From: Flavonifractor sp052065355
Lineage (GTDB): Bacteria; Bacillota; Clostridia; Oscillospirales; Oscillospiraceae
Length of the DNA stretch: 64,000 bases
Assembly: GCF_052065355.1 (NCBI RefSeq)
Contig: NZ_JBQHUF010000001.1
Location: 372,001 to 436,000, forward strand
Direction: 5' to 3'
The position numbers and the translations under genes were made by a program. Each line of letters starts with the position of its first letter. The stretch's first letter is position 1. A model generated the notes under the pieces. It worked only from the letters and a program-made list of their open reading frames with translations, had not been told where the DNA came from and searched no databases. Positions 31,213-41,000 of the stretch are shown in pieces.

Positions 31213-32430
31213 ATGGTGACCATCAACGAAAACTACCAAAAGCTGCCCGGCAGCTATCTGTTCTCTGAGATCGCCCGGCGCGTGGCGGCCTATTCGGAGG
31301 CCAATCCGGACAAACGTCTGATCCGGCTTGGCATCGGCGACGTGACCCGGCCTCTGGCGCCGGCGGTGACCCAGGCCATGCACCAGGCAGTGGACGAGAT
31401 GGCCACCGTAGAGGGCTTCCATGGCTACGGCCCTGAACAGGGCTACGCCTTCCTCCGGGAGGTCATTGCCCGGGAGGACTATCAGACCCGGGGCGCAGAT
31501 ATTGCTCCTGACGAGATCTTTGTATCCGATGGCGCCAAGAGCGACTGCGGCAATATCGGGGATATTTTCGGCAGAGATAACGTGGTGGCTGTGTGTGATC
31601 CGGTGTATCCGGTCTATGTAGACACCAACGCCATGGCTGGTCGGGCAGGGGATTATGACGAGGCCGCTGGCCGCTGGAACAAGCTGGTCTATATGCCCTG
31701 TGTGGCGGAGAACGGTTTCTCTCCCGAGATCCCCAGCCAGCCGGTGGACCTGATTTATCTGTGCTTCCCCAATAACCCCACCGGCGCGGTGGCCACCCGG
31801 GAGCAGCTGAAGGCCTGGGTGGATCACGCCAACCGGACCGGAGCGGTGATCCTCTATGACAGCGCCTACGAGGCTTTCATCACGGATCCAGCCGTACCCC
31901 ACAGCATTTTTGAGATCGAGGGGGCCCGGACCTGCGCCATTGAATTCCGCTCCTTCTCCAAGACCGCCGGCTTTACCGGCACCCGCTGTGCCTATACCGT
32001 CATCCCCAAGGACCTGGTGCGGGGCGGTGTGGCCCTCAACAGCATGTGGAATCGCCGTCAGTGCACCAAGTTTAACGGTGCACCCTACGTGGTCCAGAAG
32101 GGTGCAGCTGCAATCTATACGCCTGAGGGCAAGGCACAGGTGAAGGAGACCATTTCCTATTACCTGAATAATGCTCGGGTGATCCGGGAAGGATTAGCAG
32201 GAGCGGGCCTGACGGTATGCGGCGGGGAAAATTCCCCCTATATCTGGGCCAGAACGCCGGACGGCATGGGCTCCTGGGAATTTTTTGACCAGCTGCTCCA
32301 GCGGGCCAATGTGGTGACCACTCCTGGCGCGGGCTTCGGGCCCAGCGGCGAGGGATATATCCGTCTCACCGCTTTCGGCGGTGCGTCGGACACGGCTGAG
32401 GCGGTGGAGCGGATCCGCGCCATTCTGTAA
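31213..32430 (+). CDS. dapL: LL-diaminopimelate aminotransferase
   Basis: A 405-residue class I PLP aminotransferase that makes LL-diaminopimelate directly from tetrahydrodipicolinate, bypassing the acylated routes. The start INENYQKLPGSYLFSEIARR is characteristic of DapL. Substrate-loop GDVTRPL near residue 44, the GAKSDCGNI stretch, CFPNNPTGA near 182 and the PLP lysine in SFSKTAGFTGTRCAY near 241 are all seen. Its length is normal for the family. The enzyme acts after DapA and DapB and directly before DapF, encoded just upstream. Confidence 0.96.
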   Translation: MVTINENYQKLPGSYLFSEIARRVAAYSEANPDKRLIRLGIGDVTRPLAPAVTQAMHQAVDEMATVEGFHGYGPEQGYAFLREVIAREDYQTRGADIAPDEIFVSDGAKSDCGNIGDIFGRDNVVAVCDPVYPVYVDTNAMAGRAGDYDEAAGRWNKLVYMPCVAENGFSPEIPSQPVDLIYLCFPNNPTGAVATREQLKAWVDHANRTGAVILYDSAYEAFITDPAVPHSIFEIEGARTCAIEFRSFSKTAGFTGTRCAYTVIPKDLVRGGVALNSMWNRRQCTKFNGAPYVVQKGAAAIYTPEGKAQVKETISYYLNNARVIREGLAGAGLTVCGGENSPYIWARTPDGMGSWEFFDQLLQRANVVTTPGAGFGPSGEGYIRLTAFGGASDTAEAVERIRAIL

Positions 32431-32435
32431 AATCG

Positions 32436-32470
32436 GGGGCGTCCGGCTTATGGGGCTGGACGCCCCTTGT
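32436..32470 (+). terminator. Probable terminator after dapL
   Basis: GGGGCGTCC (32436-32444) pairs with GGACGCCCC (32458-32466) across a 13-base loop, then TTGTTGC. The T-run is weak. Confidence 0.6.
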
Positions 32471-32564
32471 TGCACTTGCCTTTTTTGTTCCCTGCGGGTA
32501 TGATAGAAGAGATCCGCAGGCGGCGCTCCTCCGCGGCGGAAACCTCAGAAAATGGTGATGACCC

Positions 32565-33314
32565 TTGAAGCGTTTGTTCCGGGCAGCCGCCAGGCTGCTT
32601 TTGATTTTTGCGGTGCTGATCGCCGTTGCGTTTATCAGTTTGGCGCTGCTGCGATGGCGGGGCCTGATCCTGCTGTCCCACGAGTCTGATCCCGAACAAT
32701 GGGAAGTTTTTGGCGTGGATGTGTCCTCGTATCAGGGGGTAGTGGACTGGCCGATGCTGGCCGAGCAGGGTGTGGATTTTGCTTTTATCAAGGCTACCGA
32801 AGGCTCCGCGCTTCAAGACAGACAATTTGCCTTCAACTGGACAAGTGCCCAGACCGCCGGGATCCGGACGGGAGCCTACCATTTCCTCAGCTATGACAGC
32901 CCGGGGGAGACCCAGGCAGATAACTTTATTTCCATGGTGCCGGTGACCCAGGGGGCGCTGCCGCCGGTGGTGGACATCGAGTTTTACGGTCCCTATCTGG
33001 AAACCCCGCCGGACAAGGAGCATGTCCGGTCCATCCTGGACCCGCTGCTGGAACGGCTGGAGGAGCACTATGGAGTCAAGCCGATTCTCTATGTGACGTA
33101 CCGTTCCTACTATCGTTACCTAGCAGGCGGCGGATATGAGGAATATCCCATCTGGTGCTCCAGCCCTACCATTTTCCCGCTGGTGCCTGGCTGGGACTTT
33201 TGGCAGTACTCCCATACTGCCCGGCTGGAGGGGTACTACGGCAGTCAGGATCGCATTGACCTGAACATCTTCCGGGGTAGCCGGGAGGAGTTTGAGCAGT
33301 TCGGCCTGGGATAA
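32565..33314 (+). CDS. Membrane-anchored GH25 muramidase
   Basis: A 249-residue protein with an N-terminal helix (about residues 9-30) and a single glycoside hydrolase 25 (Chalaropsis lysozyme) domain. Catalytic and core positions are visible: GVDVSSYQGVVDW near 50, FAFIKATEG near 71, GAYHFL near 103, the acidic pair in VVDIEFYG near 137, and the closing FWQYSHTARLEG with DLNIF. It should cleave beta-1,4 bonds of peptidoglycan outside the cell, for wall remodelling. No wall-binding repeats are attached. The start is TTG at 32565, preceded by GGTGATG; no ATG fits the frame. Confidence 0.88.
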   Translation: MKRLFRAAARLLLIFAVLIAVAFISLALLRWRGLILLSHESDPEQWEVFGVDVSSYQGVVDWPMLAEQGVDFAFIKATEGSALQDRQFAFNWTSAQTAGIRTGAYHFLSYDSPGETQADNFISMVPVTQGALPPVVDIEFYGPYLETPPDKEHVRSILDPLLERLEEHYGVKPILYVTYRSYYRYLAGGGYEEYPIWCSSPTIFPLVPGWDFWQYSHTARLEGYYGSQDRIDLNIFRGSREEFEQFGLG

Positions 33315-33384
33315 GGCCCTCTTCTATTTTTAGCCTTTTTCTGGTATACTGATACAATAACGTGAGCATCATCTGGAGGTCAGC

Positions 33385-34299
33385 ATGGATCAATTGGAGA
33401 CACTTGCCCGGACGCTGCGGGAACGGTTCCCTGAGCTGGAACTGCGGGAGCATGAGCCTATGAGCCGCCACACCACCTTCCGTATTGGCGGCCCTGCCCG
33501 GCTGATGGCGCTGCCTTGGGACAGAAAAGAGGCTGCGGCTGTAGTGCGGACGGCGGCCGAGGCAGGGGTGCGTCCTTTTTTCCTGGGAAATGGCAGCAAT
33601 CTGCTGGTGTCCGACCAGGGTTATGAGGGGCTTATCATCAAATCCAGCGGTCTGGATCAGACCCGGGAGGTCAACCGCCGCCTGCGGGCGGAGAGCGGTA
33701 TCCCCCTGGCCCGGCTGGCCATGGCGGCTTTGGGCCGTGGCCTCACCGGTCTGGAATTTGTCCACGGGATTCCCGGCACCCTGGGAGGTGCCGTGGTGAT
33801 GAACGCCGGGGCCTACGGAGGTGAAATGGCCCAGGTGCTGACGGCTGTTACCTATTTGGACGAGACGGGGAAGATAAACACGATCCCGGCGTTGGAGTGC
33901 GGCCTCAGCTACCGCCACAGCCTGTTCTCCGATCATCCGGACTGGCTCATCCTGGAGGCGGAGATGGAGCTCCAGCCTGGGGAGGCAGAGGATGTCCGAG
34001 CACGGATGGACGATTTGACAGCCAGGCGCCGGGAAAAGCAGCCGCTTGAATGGCCCAGCGCAGGCAGCACCTTCAAGCGCCCGGAGGGCCACTTTGCCGC
34101 CGCTCTGATTGACCAGTGCGGCCTGAAGGGCCTGTCAGTGGGTGGTGCTCAGGTGTCGGAGAAGCACGCCGGTTTCCTGGTGAATAAGGGAAATGCCACT
34201 GCGGCGGATATGCTCGGGCTTATTGATCTGGTGAAGGAGCGGGTGCTCCGGGAGACTGGTGTAGAGCTGGAGCCTGAAGTGAAGTTTTTGGGATTCTGA
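33385..34299 (+). CDS. murB: UDP-N-acetylenolpyruvoylglucosamine reductase
   Basis: A 304-residue FAD enzyme that reduces enolpyruvyl-UDP-GlcNAc to UDP-MurNAc in peptidoglycan synthesis. FAD-binding landmarks are HTTFRIGGPA near residue 30, FLGNGSNLLVSD near 71 and the GIPGTLGGAVVMNAGAYG stretch near 130. The active-site serine region is PSAGSTFKRPEG near 226, and VSEKHAGFLVN supplies the late glutamate. It lacks the Tyr loop of enterobacterial type I, so it is type II. It heads a row with rapZ, yvcK and whiA, 11 bases before rapZ. A TATACT near 33345 may be its -10. Confidence 0.96.
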   Translation: MDQLETLARTLRERFPELELREHEPMSRHTTFRIGGPARLMALPWDRKEAAAVVRTAAEAGVRPFFLGNGSNLLVSDQGYEGLIIKSSGLDQTREVNRRLRAESGIPLARLAMAALGRGLTGLEFVHGIPGTLGGAVVMNAGAYGGEMAQVLTAVTYLDETGKINTIPALECGLSYRHSLFSDHPDWLILEAEMELQPGEAEDVRARMDDLTARRREKQPLEWPSAGSTFKRPEGHFAAALIDQCGLKGLSVGGAQVSEKHAGFLVNKGNATAADMLGLIDLVKERVLRETGVELEPEVKFLGF

Positions 34300-34310
34300 G
34301 GTGAGTGTCC

Positions 34311-35171
34311 ATGGATTTTGTGATTATTTCCGGCCTTTCCGGCGCCGGCAAGAGTAAGGCGGCCTCCTTTATGGAGGATATGGGGTTTTATGTTGTGGAT
34401 AATATGCCCGCCCCTCTGATCCCCAAGTTTGCAGCCCTGTGTATGGCCCGGCCCGGTTCCTATGAGCGGGTGGCGCTGGTCACCGATATCCGGGGCGGCC
34501 AGACCTTTGACGGGCTGTTTGACGCCTTGAATGAGCTCCACGAAATGGGCTGCGATTACAAAATCCTCTTCGTGGAGGCCAGCGTGGAGACCATCATCAA
34601 ACGGTACAAGGAGACCCGGCGGAGCCATCCGCTGTCCGGCACGGCCCGCTCCCTGGACGAGGCGGTGCGTACTGAGCGCACCATGCTGGCCCCGGTGCGC
34701 CAACGGGCAGAGTATATCATTGATACCAGCGCCCTTTCCACCGCCAAGCTGCGGGGCGAGGTGCTGCGGCTCTTCGGCCGGGGTGGGGAGACGCCTGCCA
34801 TGACGGTGAACGTCATTTCCTTTGGCTTCAAGTACGGTATCCCCATCGAGGCCGATCTGGTCTTTGACGTGCGTTTCCTGCCCAACCCCTATTACATAGC
34901 GGAGCTGCGTCACCAGACCGGCCTGGACGACGGGGTATATAACTTTGTCTTCGGCTACCAGCAGACCAAGGACTTCATGACCCACCTGGAAGGGCTGATC
35001 GGCTTTTTGCTGCCTCAGTACGTGGAGGAGGGCAAGACCATGCTGGTCATTGCCGTCGGCTGTACCGGCGGGCAGCACCGCTCGGTGGCCATTACCAAGG
35101 CTCTGGCGGAGTTCATCCGGCAGAAAGGCTATCAGGCAGCGGAAAACCACCGCGACATGACCCGGGCGTGA
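34311..35171 (+). CDS. rapZ: RNase adapter / nucleotide-binding protein RapZ (YvcJ)
   Basis: A 286-residue P-loop protein. Walker A GLSGAGKSKA is at about residues 8-17, Walker B-like LVTDIRGG near 57-64, and the C-terminal domain has FGFKYGIPIEADLVFDVRFLPNP and GCTGGQHRSVAI, the most conserved block of the family. RapZ controls glucosamine-6-phosphate synthesis through small RNAs in enterobacteria; in Firmicutes (YvcJ) it binds and hydrolyses nucleotides and affects competence, so the exact role here is open. ATG at 34311 follows GAGGTGA. It overlaps the region of the yvcK ribosome site, in a conserved rapZ-yvcK-whiA order. Confidence 0.95.
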   Translation: MDFVIISGLSGAGKSKAASFMEDMGFYVVDNMPAPLIPKFAALCMARPGSYERVALVTDIRGGQTFDGLFDALNELHEMGCDYKILFVEASVETIIKRYKETRRSHPLSGTARSLDEAVRTERTMLAPVRQRAEYIIDTSALSTAKLRGEVLRLFGRGGETPAMTVNVISFGFKYGIPIEADLVFDVRFLPNPYYIAELRHQTGLDDGVYNFVFGYQQTKDFMTHLEGLIGFLLPQYVEEGKTMLVIAVGCTGGQHRSVAITKALAEFIRQKGYQAAENHRDMTRA

Positions 35172-35182
35172 GGAGGGATACC

Positions 35183-36199
35183 GTGAGCGAGACCGCATTT
35201 GACCGGCGCTGGGAGCAGGGGCCCAAGGTGGTGGCCATTGGGGGCGGCACCGGCCTGTCCACCATGCTGCGTGGCTTGAAGAATCACACCAAAAACTTGA
35301 CCGCCGTGGTGACGGTGGCCGATGACGGCGGCGGCTCCGGTATGCTGCGCCAGGACCTGGGCATGCCCCCTCCGGGGGATATCCGTCATTGCATGGAGGC
35401 CCTGGCCAATGCTGAGCCGGTGATGCAGCAGCTGCTGACCTATCGCTTCCCGGAGGGATCTGGCAAGCTCACGGGCCAGTCCTTTGGCAATCTGATCCTG
35501 GCAGCTCTCAACGGTATTTCTGACACCTTTGACGAAGCGGTGGCCAAAATGAGCCAGGTCCTGGCCATCACTGGTCGGGTGCTGCCGGTGACCACCGCCG
35601 ACGTGACCCTGGAGGCCACCTTTGAGAACGGTACCCGGGTCCAGGGAGAGTCCAAGATCAGCGACTTCAAAAAGGCTCAGGACTGCCGCATCCAGAGTGT
35701 GCGTCTGCTCCCTGAACATCCCCAGGCTCTGCCCGAGGCCATTCGGGCTATCCAGGAGGCCGATCTGATCCTGCTGGGCCCCGGCAGCCTGTATACCAGC
35801 GTCATCCCCAATCTGCTGGTGGACGGCATCTCGGATGCGGTGCGTGCCTCCAAGGCCATCAAGATCTATATCTGCAACATCATGACTCAGGACGGAGAGA
35901 CAGAGGGTATGACGGCCTCCGACCACGTGAAGGCTCTGCTGGACCACTCCGGGCCGGGTCTGGTAGATCTGTGCCTGTGCAACTCCGCCCCGGTACGTCC
36001 CGGCCTGGTGGAGCGGTATAAGGAGGAGGACGCAGTACCCATTGTCGTAGACAAAGAGGCCATTGAAGCTCTGGGGGTGGAGCTGGTCACCCGTCCTCTG
36101 GCCTCTGAAACCTTGAACTATGCCCGCCACTCCTTTGCCCGCCTGTCAGCAGCGGTCATGGACCTGTACCGGGAGCGGGCCGATACCAGGATCTTTTAA
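35183..36199 (+). CDS. yvcK: Gluconeogenesis factor YvcK (CofD-like)
   Basis: A 338-residue CofD/UPF0052-type protein that binds UDP-sugars and is required for growth on gluconeogenic carbon sources and for normal wall synthesis in Bacillus. It shows VVAIGGGTGLSTMLRGL near residue 15, VTVADDGGGSGMLR near 42, the PPGDIRHC motif near 62, and LGPGSLYTSVIPNLLV near 197. GTG at 35183 is preferred to GTG at 35168 because AGGAGG lies six bases before it. It is next to rapZ and whiA, as in most Firmicutes. Confidence 0.94.
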   Translation: MSETAFDRRWEQGPKVVAIGGGTGLSTMLRGLKNHTKNLTAVVTVADDGGGSGMLRQDLGMPPPGDIRHCMEALANAEPVMQQLLTYRFPEGSGKLTGQSFGNLILAALNGISDTFDEAVAKMSQVLAITGRVLPVTTADVTLEATFENGTRVQGESKISDFKKAQDCRIQSVRLLPEHPQALPEAIRAIQEADLILLGPGSLYTSVIPNLLVDGISDAVRASKAIKIYICNIMTQDGETEGMTASDHVKALLDHSGPGLVDLCLCNSAPVRPGLVERYKEEDAVPIVVDKEAIEALGVELVTRPLASETLNYARHSFARLSAAVMDLYRERADTRIF

Positions 36200-36236
36200 T
36201 TCTGCCGGGGCGCTGCCGCCGGCCTGGAGGGAACTT

Positions 36237-37130
36237 ATGTCCTTTTCATCCGACGTGAAAGCCGAACTGTGCCGGACGGCCTTGTCCCGGCGGTGCTGCG
36301 CCCAGGCGGAAGCCTACGGTGTGCTGCTTTACTGCGGCCAATTTGATGCCCGCCAGGTGCGTATCACCACCGAATCTGCCGATTTTGCCGCTAGACTGCC
36401 TGCCTTGTTCAAGAAGGCTTTTCAGATGCAGTTTGACCGGGTGCCAGAGGAGGGAGCGGGCAAGCTGATCTTCACCCTGACGTCAGCAGACAAGCTGTCT
36501 GTGCTGGGGGATACCTTCGGCTATCATCCGGCGGAATCTCTGGCCCACCACATCAATTTTGCGGTGCTGGAGGAGGACCACTGCCGTACTGCCTTCCTCC
36601 GGGGCGCTTTCCTGGCGGGAGGTTCCGTGACCGATCCCTCCAAGCGCTACCATCTGGAACTGGCAACTCCTCACCTCAGTGTCAGCCGGGAACTGCAGGC
36701 TCTGATGCAGGAGGCGGGCTTCAGTCCCAAGGAGAGCTGCCGCAAAGCCAACTATATCACCTACTTTAAGCAGAGCGAAGCCATTGAGGACTTCCTGACA
36801 TCCATCGGCGCCCCTGTGGCAGCTATGGAGCTGATGAATGCCAAGGCGGAGAAGGACCTGCGGGGGAGCATCAACCGCCGGGTGAACTGCGACGCTGCAA
36901 ATTTGGATAAGGCGGTGGAGGCGGCTCAGAGCCAGATCGAGGCCATCTACCGTCTGGAGGAGCGAGGTATGCTGGAGGAGCTGCCCGACAAGCTGAAGGA
37001 GGCGGTGGACCTGCGGATGGCCCACCCCGAGCTGACCCTCACCCAGCTGGCGGAGCTATGCGATCCGCCGGTGAGCAAATCTGCCTTCAATCATCGGCTG
37101 CGCAAACTGATGTCCCTGGCAGAGAAATGA
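36237..37130 (+). CDS. whiA: Sporulation/cell-division regulator WhiA
   Basis: A 297-residue protein with an N-terminal LAGLIDADG-like domain and a C-terminal helix-turn-helix. It starts SFSSDVKAELCR, has the LRGAFLAGGSVTDPSKRYHLE block near residues 120-140 and the C-terminal NRRVNCDAANLDKAVEAA and SKSAFNHRLRKL motifs. WhiA binds DNA and influences division and, in actinomycetes, sporulation. The catalytic homing-endonuclease acids are not expected in this family. GGAGG precedes the ATG. Its stop overlaps the start of the next small membrane protein gene. Confidence 0.95.
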   Translation: MSFSSDVKAELCRTALSRRCCAQAEAYGVLLYCGQFDARQVRITTESADFAARLPALFKKAFQMQFDRVPEEGAGKLIFTLTSADKLSVLGDTFGYHPAESLAHHINFAVLEEDHCRTAFLRGAFLAGGSVTDPSKRYHLELATPHLSVSRELQALMQEAGFSPKESCRKANYITYFKQSEAIEDFLTSIGAPVAAMELMNAKAEKDLRGSINRRVNCDAANLDKAVEAAQSQIEAIYRLEERGMLEELPDKLKEAVDLRMAHPELTLTQLAELCDPPVSKSAFNHRLRKLMSLAEK

Positions 37131-37585
37131 TGAAACGAGAGAAACCAATCGTCCTTCGCCCATCAGCGGAAGGGCTGATGCTCAGACTTTTGCTGCCGGG
37201 ATTTTTCCTGGTTGTTGTGCTGGCCGCTGCAGTGGTGCTTGCCCGCCTCGGCCTGTGCCTTTTAACATTGTGTCTGTTGGCAATGCTGATTCTGCATTAC
37301 ATCCTGAGCGGCAGGCATGAGATTCGTTTTGAAAAGCAAGAGGCCATTGAGCAAACCGCATTTACGTCCTATCATTATTCCTATGAAGGCGCTGAGGTTC
37401 TGCTTCGCCGCAGCTGGACCACGGCTATGGGAAGATGTGCAGGCGGGCTGAGCCGGACGGCTATATCCCTCCGCCGCAAGGGAAAGGTCCTGCTGACTGT
37501 CCCGGTAGGCTGGGGTCCGCCTGAGGAGTTGGACCGTGCGGTGCGGTTTCTGGAATGCCTGCCAATTCCCAAACATTATCTGTAA
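37127..37585 (+). CDS. Small membrane protein, unknown
   Basis: A 152-residue protein starting at ATG 37127 (or 37130), overlapping the whiA stop by four bases, so it is translated by coupling. Two close hydrophobic segments span about residues 18-62, followed by a soluble part reading HEIRFEKQEAIEQTAF and ending in ECLPIPKHYL. The layout recalls small YcxB-like or PH-like membrane proteins, with a beta-rich tail, but I see no firm family motif. Function unknown. Confidence 0.7.
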   Translation: MMKREKPIVLRPSAEGLMLRLLLPGFFLVVVLAAAVVLARLGLCLLTLCLLAMLILHYILSGRHEIRFEKQEAIEQTAFTSYHYSYEGAEVLLRRSWTTAMGRCAGGLSRTAISLRRKGKVLLTVPVGWGPPEELDRAVRFLECLPIPKHYL

Positions 37586-37688
37586 AACACACACCCTATG
37601 TTATTTGATAAGCACTTCCATAGGCAAGGGTACGGTAGTTTAGAAAAGGCTGTTTTTATCGTGCATGTGAAAACCAGAGGTGAAGTTA

Positions 37689-37970
37689 ATGAAGGTCAGA
37701 CGCAGGTGGATTCTTATTCCCGTAATATCTACATGCCTGCTGATCATTGCGATATGGCTGCCGTACCTGACCGGTGGGGCGGCCTGGAGTATACCGCTGC
37801 TGGTGGTGCTGGCGGTGGTGGACTGTGTCTGCTTCATCGTCAGTAATCAAAAGCTGCGTTGCCCCGCCTGCGGTGAGCCGCTGCGTGGGATCCTCCATCG
37901 CTATTTGTTTCAGCAGGAGCGCGGCTACTATTGTTCTGGTTGCGGTCAGTACATTGAAATCGTTAAATAA
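37689..37970 (+). CDS. Small membrane protein with a zinc ribbon, unknown
   Basis: A 93-residue protein. Two hydrophobic segments lie at about residues 7-24 and 31-50, followed by a zinc ribbon with CPACGEPL and CSGCGQYI. ATG at 37689 follows an AGAGGTGA site; an in-frame GTG three codons earlier overlaps that site. The stretch 37586-37688 before it is AT-rich with no recognised element. The combination of two helices and a cytoplasmic zinc ribbon is seen in many uncharacterised Firmicutes proteins. Function unknown. Confidence 0.72.
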   Translation: MKVRRRWILIPVISTCLLIIAIWLPYLTGGAAWSIPLLVVLAVVDCVCFIVSNQKLRCPACGEPLRGILHRYLFQQERGYYCSGCGQYIEIVK

Positions 37971-38015
37971 AGATCCCGTTTTAGATTTTGTTCTTATTTA
38001 CCCAAGGAGGTACCT

Positions 38016-41000
38016 ATGTCATTTGTCCACCTGCATGTCCATACCGAGTTTTCCCTGCTGGACGGTGCCTGCCGCATCCCGCTGCTGGTGAAGCGGGTGA
38101 AAGAGCTGGGGCAGCCTGCCGTTGCCATCACCGACCACGGGGTGATGTACGGTGTGGTGGACTTTTATAAGGCCTGCAAAGCCGAGGGCATTAAACCCAT
38201 CATTGGATGCGAGGTCTATGTGGCCCCACGTGGCCGCACCGACCGTGTCCATGAGCTGGACGCATCCATGTATCACCTGATCCTCCTGTGCCGCAATGAG
38301 GAGGGTTATCGTAACCTGTGCTATTTGGACTCCTGCGCCTTTACTGAAGGCTTTTATATCAAGCCCCGTATCGACAAGGAGCTGCTGCGGCAGCACGCCG
38401 GAGGCCTCATCGCTCTGTCCGCCTGCCAGTCGGGAGAGGTGCCCCGGCGCATTCTGGCAGGTGACTACGCCGGAGCTAAAGCTATTGCCCTGGAAATGCG
38501 GGAGCTGTTCGGGGAGGACGGCTATTATCTGGAGCTTCAGGACCACAACCTGCCCAACGATCCCGCCATTAACCAGGGCCTGATCCGGATCCACCAGGAG
38601 ACTGGCATTCCTCTGGTGGTGACCAATGATGCCCACTATCTCCGCCGCGAGGATGCTCAGATGCAGGATACCCTCATGTGCATCCAGATGGGCAAGACGG
38701 TGGACGATCCCAACCGCCTGAAAATGGAGACCAGCGAGCTCTATGTCAAATCCACTGAGGAGATGGCCGCTCTCTTTCCAGAGTACCCAGAGGCGGTAGA
38801 GAACACCCTGAAGATTGCGGAACTGTGCAACATGGATTTTCAATTCGGTACCTACCACTTGCCGGAATTTAAGCTGCCGGAGGGGTATACCGACGGAGAT
38901 GCCTATTTTCAAAAATTGTGTGAAGAGGGCTATGCCAGGCGCTATCCCGACGATCCGGAGGGCTTCCGGGACCGGTTGGCCTATGAGATGGGAGTTATCC
39001 GACAGATGGGGTTTGTGGACTACTTCCTCATTGTGTCAGACTTTATCGGCTACGCCAAGAGCCAGGGTATTCCGGTAGGTCCTGGCCGGGGCTCTGCAGC
39101 GGGCTCCATGGTGGCCTACTGCATGAACATTACCGATGTGGACCCCATGAAGTACTCCCTGTACTTTGAACGCTTCCTGAACCCGGAGCGGGTCACCATG
39201 CCCGATATCGACATTGACTTCTGCATCCGCCGCCGGCAGGAGGTCATCGAGTACGTTCAGCGGAAATACGGGGAGGACCACGTGGCCCAGATTGTCACCT
39301 TTGGTACCATGGCGGCCCGGGGCGCTATCCGGGACGTAGGCCGGGCCCTGAACATCCCCTATGCCGACGTGGATGCGGTGGCCAAGCAGGTGCCCAGCGG
39401 GCCCGGTGCTCTCCATATCACCCTGGACGAGGCCCTGAAGCTGTCCAAGCCTCTGCGGGATCTCTACGAGGGTGACGGCCGGGTAAAGGAACTCATCGAC
39501 ACCGCTAAGGCCATCGAGGGCATGCCCCGCCATGCCTCCACCCATGCCGCCGGTGTGGTCATCACCCGCAGGCCGGTGATGGACTATGTGCCCCTGGCGA
39601 AAAACGACGAATCGGTGGTCACCCAGTATGTAATGACCACCCTGGAAGAACTGGGCCTGCTGAAAATGGACTTTCTGGGCCTGCGTAACCTGACCATCCT
39701 GGATGACACCGTAAAGCTGGTCCAAAAGAGCAGGCCTGGCTTTACACTGGCCGACATCCCGGACAATGACCCGGAAGTATTTAAAATGCTGTCCGACGGC
39801 CATACCCCCGGTGTGTTCCAGATGGAATCCGCCGGTATGACCGGTGTGTGTGTGGGCCTCAAGCCCCACAATATTGAGGACATTACCGCTATTATCGCCC
39901 TCTACCGGCCGGGCCCCATGGAGTCCATACCCAGGTTCATTGCCTGCAAGCATAACCCGGATAAGGTCAAGTACAGACATCCGGCGCTGGAGCCCATCCT
40001 GTCGGTAACCTACGGCTGTATCGTCTATCAGGAGCAGGTCATCGAGATCTTCCGCCGCCTGGCAGGGTATACCATGGGACAGGCTGATATGGTGCGCCGT
40101 GCCATTTCCAAAAAGAAAAAGGCTCAGATCGAGAAGGAACGGCAGACCTTTGTCCACGGCGATCCGGAGCGGGGTATCGTGGGCTGTATCGCCAACGGCA
40201 TTCCCCAGCAGACCGCCGAGGATATCTATGACGAGATCGAGGCTTTTGCCCAATACGCCTTCAACAAGGCCCACGCGGTGAGTTATGCCATCGTGGCCTA
40301 TCACACCGCCTGGTTCAAATGTCACTACACAAAGGAGTACATGGCCGCCCTTCTGACCTCTGTGCTGGATTCCAGCGAAAAGGTGGCGGAGTATATCGCC
40401 GAGTGCAAGGACTGTGGCATCCAGCTTCTGCCTCCGGATATCAATGAGTCAGGTGCGGACTTCACTGTGGCGGGTGACCACATCCGCTTCGGCCTGGTGG
40501 CAGTGAAGGGTGTAGGCCGCGGATTTATAAATGCTGTGCTGGCAGAACGTGAAAAGGGCGGGGCCTTTACAAGCTTTCCTGACTTTTGCCAGCGCATGTT
40601 CAGTGCCGACTTGAACAAAAGGGTGCTGGAGAACCTCATTAAATGCGGTGCCTTTGACAGCATGGGGGTGTATCGCTCCCGGTTATTGGACGCCTACGAG
40701 TCTCTGGTAGATACGATTGCCCAGAATAAGCGCAAGAATCTGGAGGGGCAGTTTGATTTGTTCGGCGGGGGAGGGGACGAACCTCAGAGCGCGCCGGAGC
40801 TGCACCTGAAGAATATCCCGGAGTTCTCCCGCCGGGAGCTGATGACCATGGAGAAGGAGACCACCGGACTTTATCTGTCCGGCCACCCAATGGACGAATA
40901 TCGCGATCTGGTCAAGCAGTGTAAAGCTGTTTCCATTGGTAGCATTCTTACCGATTTTGACCAGGACGGCGGTCCCACCAAATTCCGTGACGAGCAGCGG

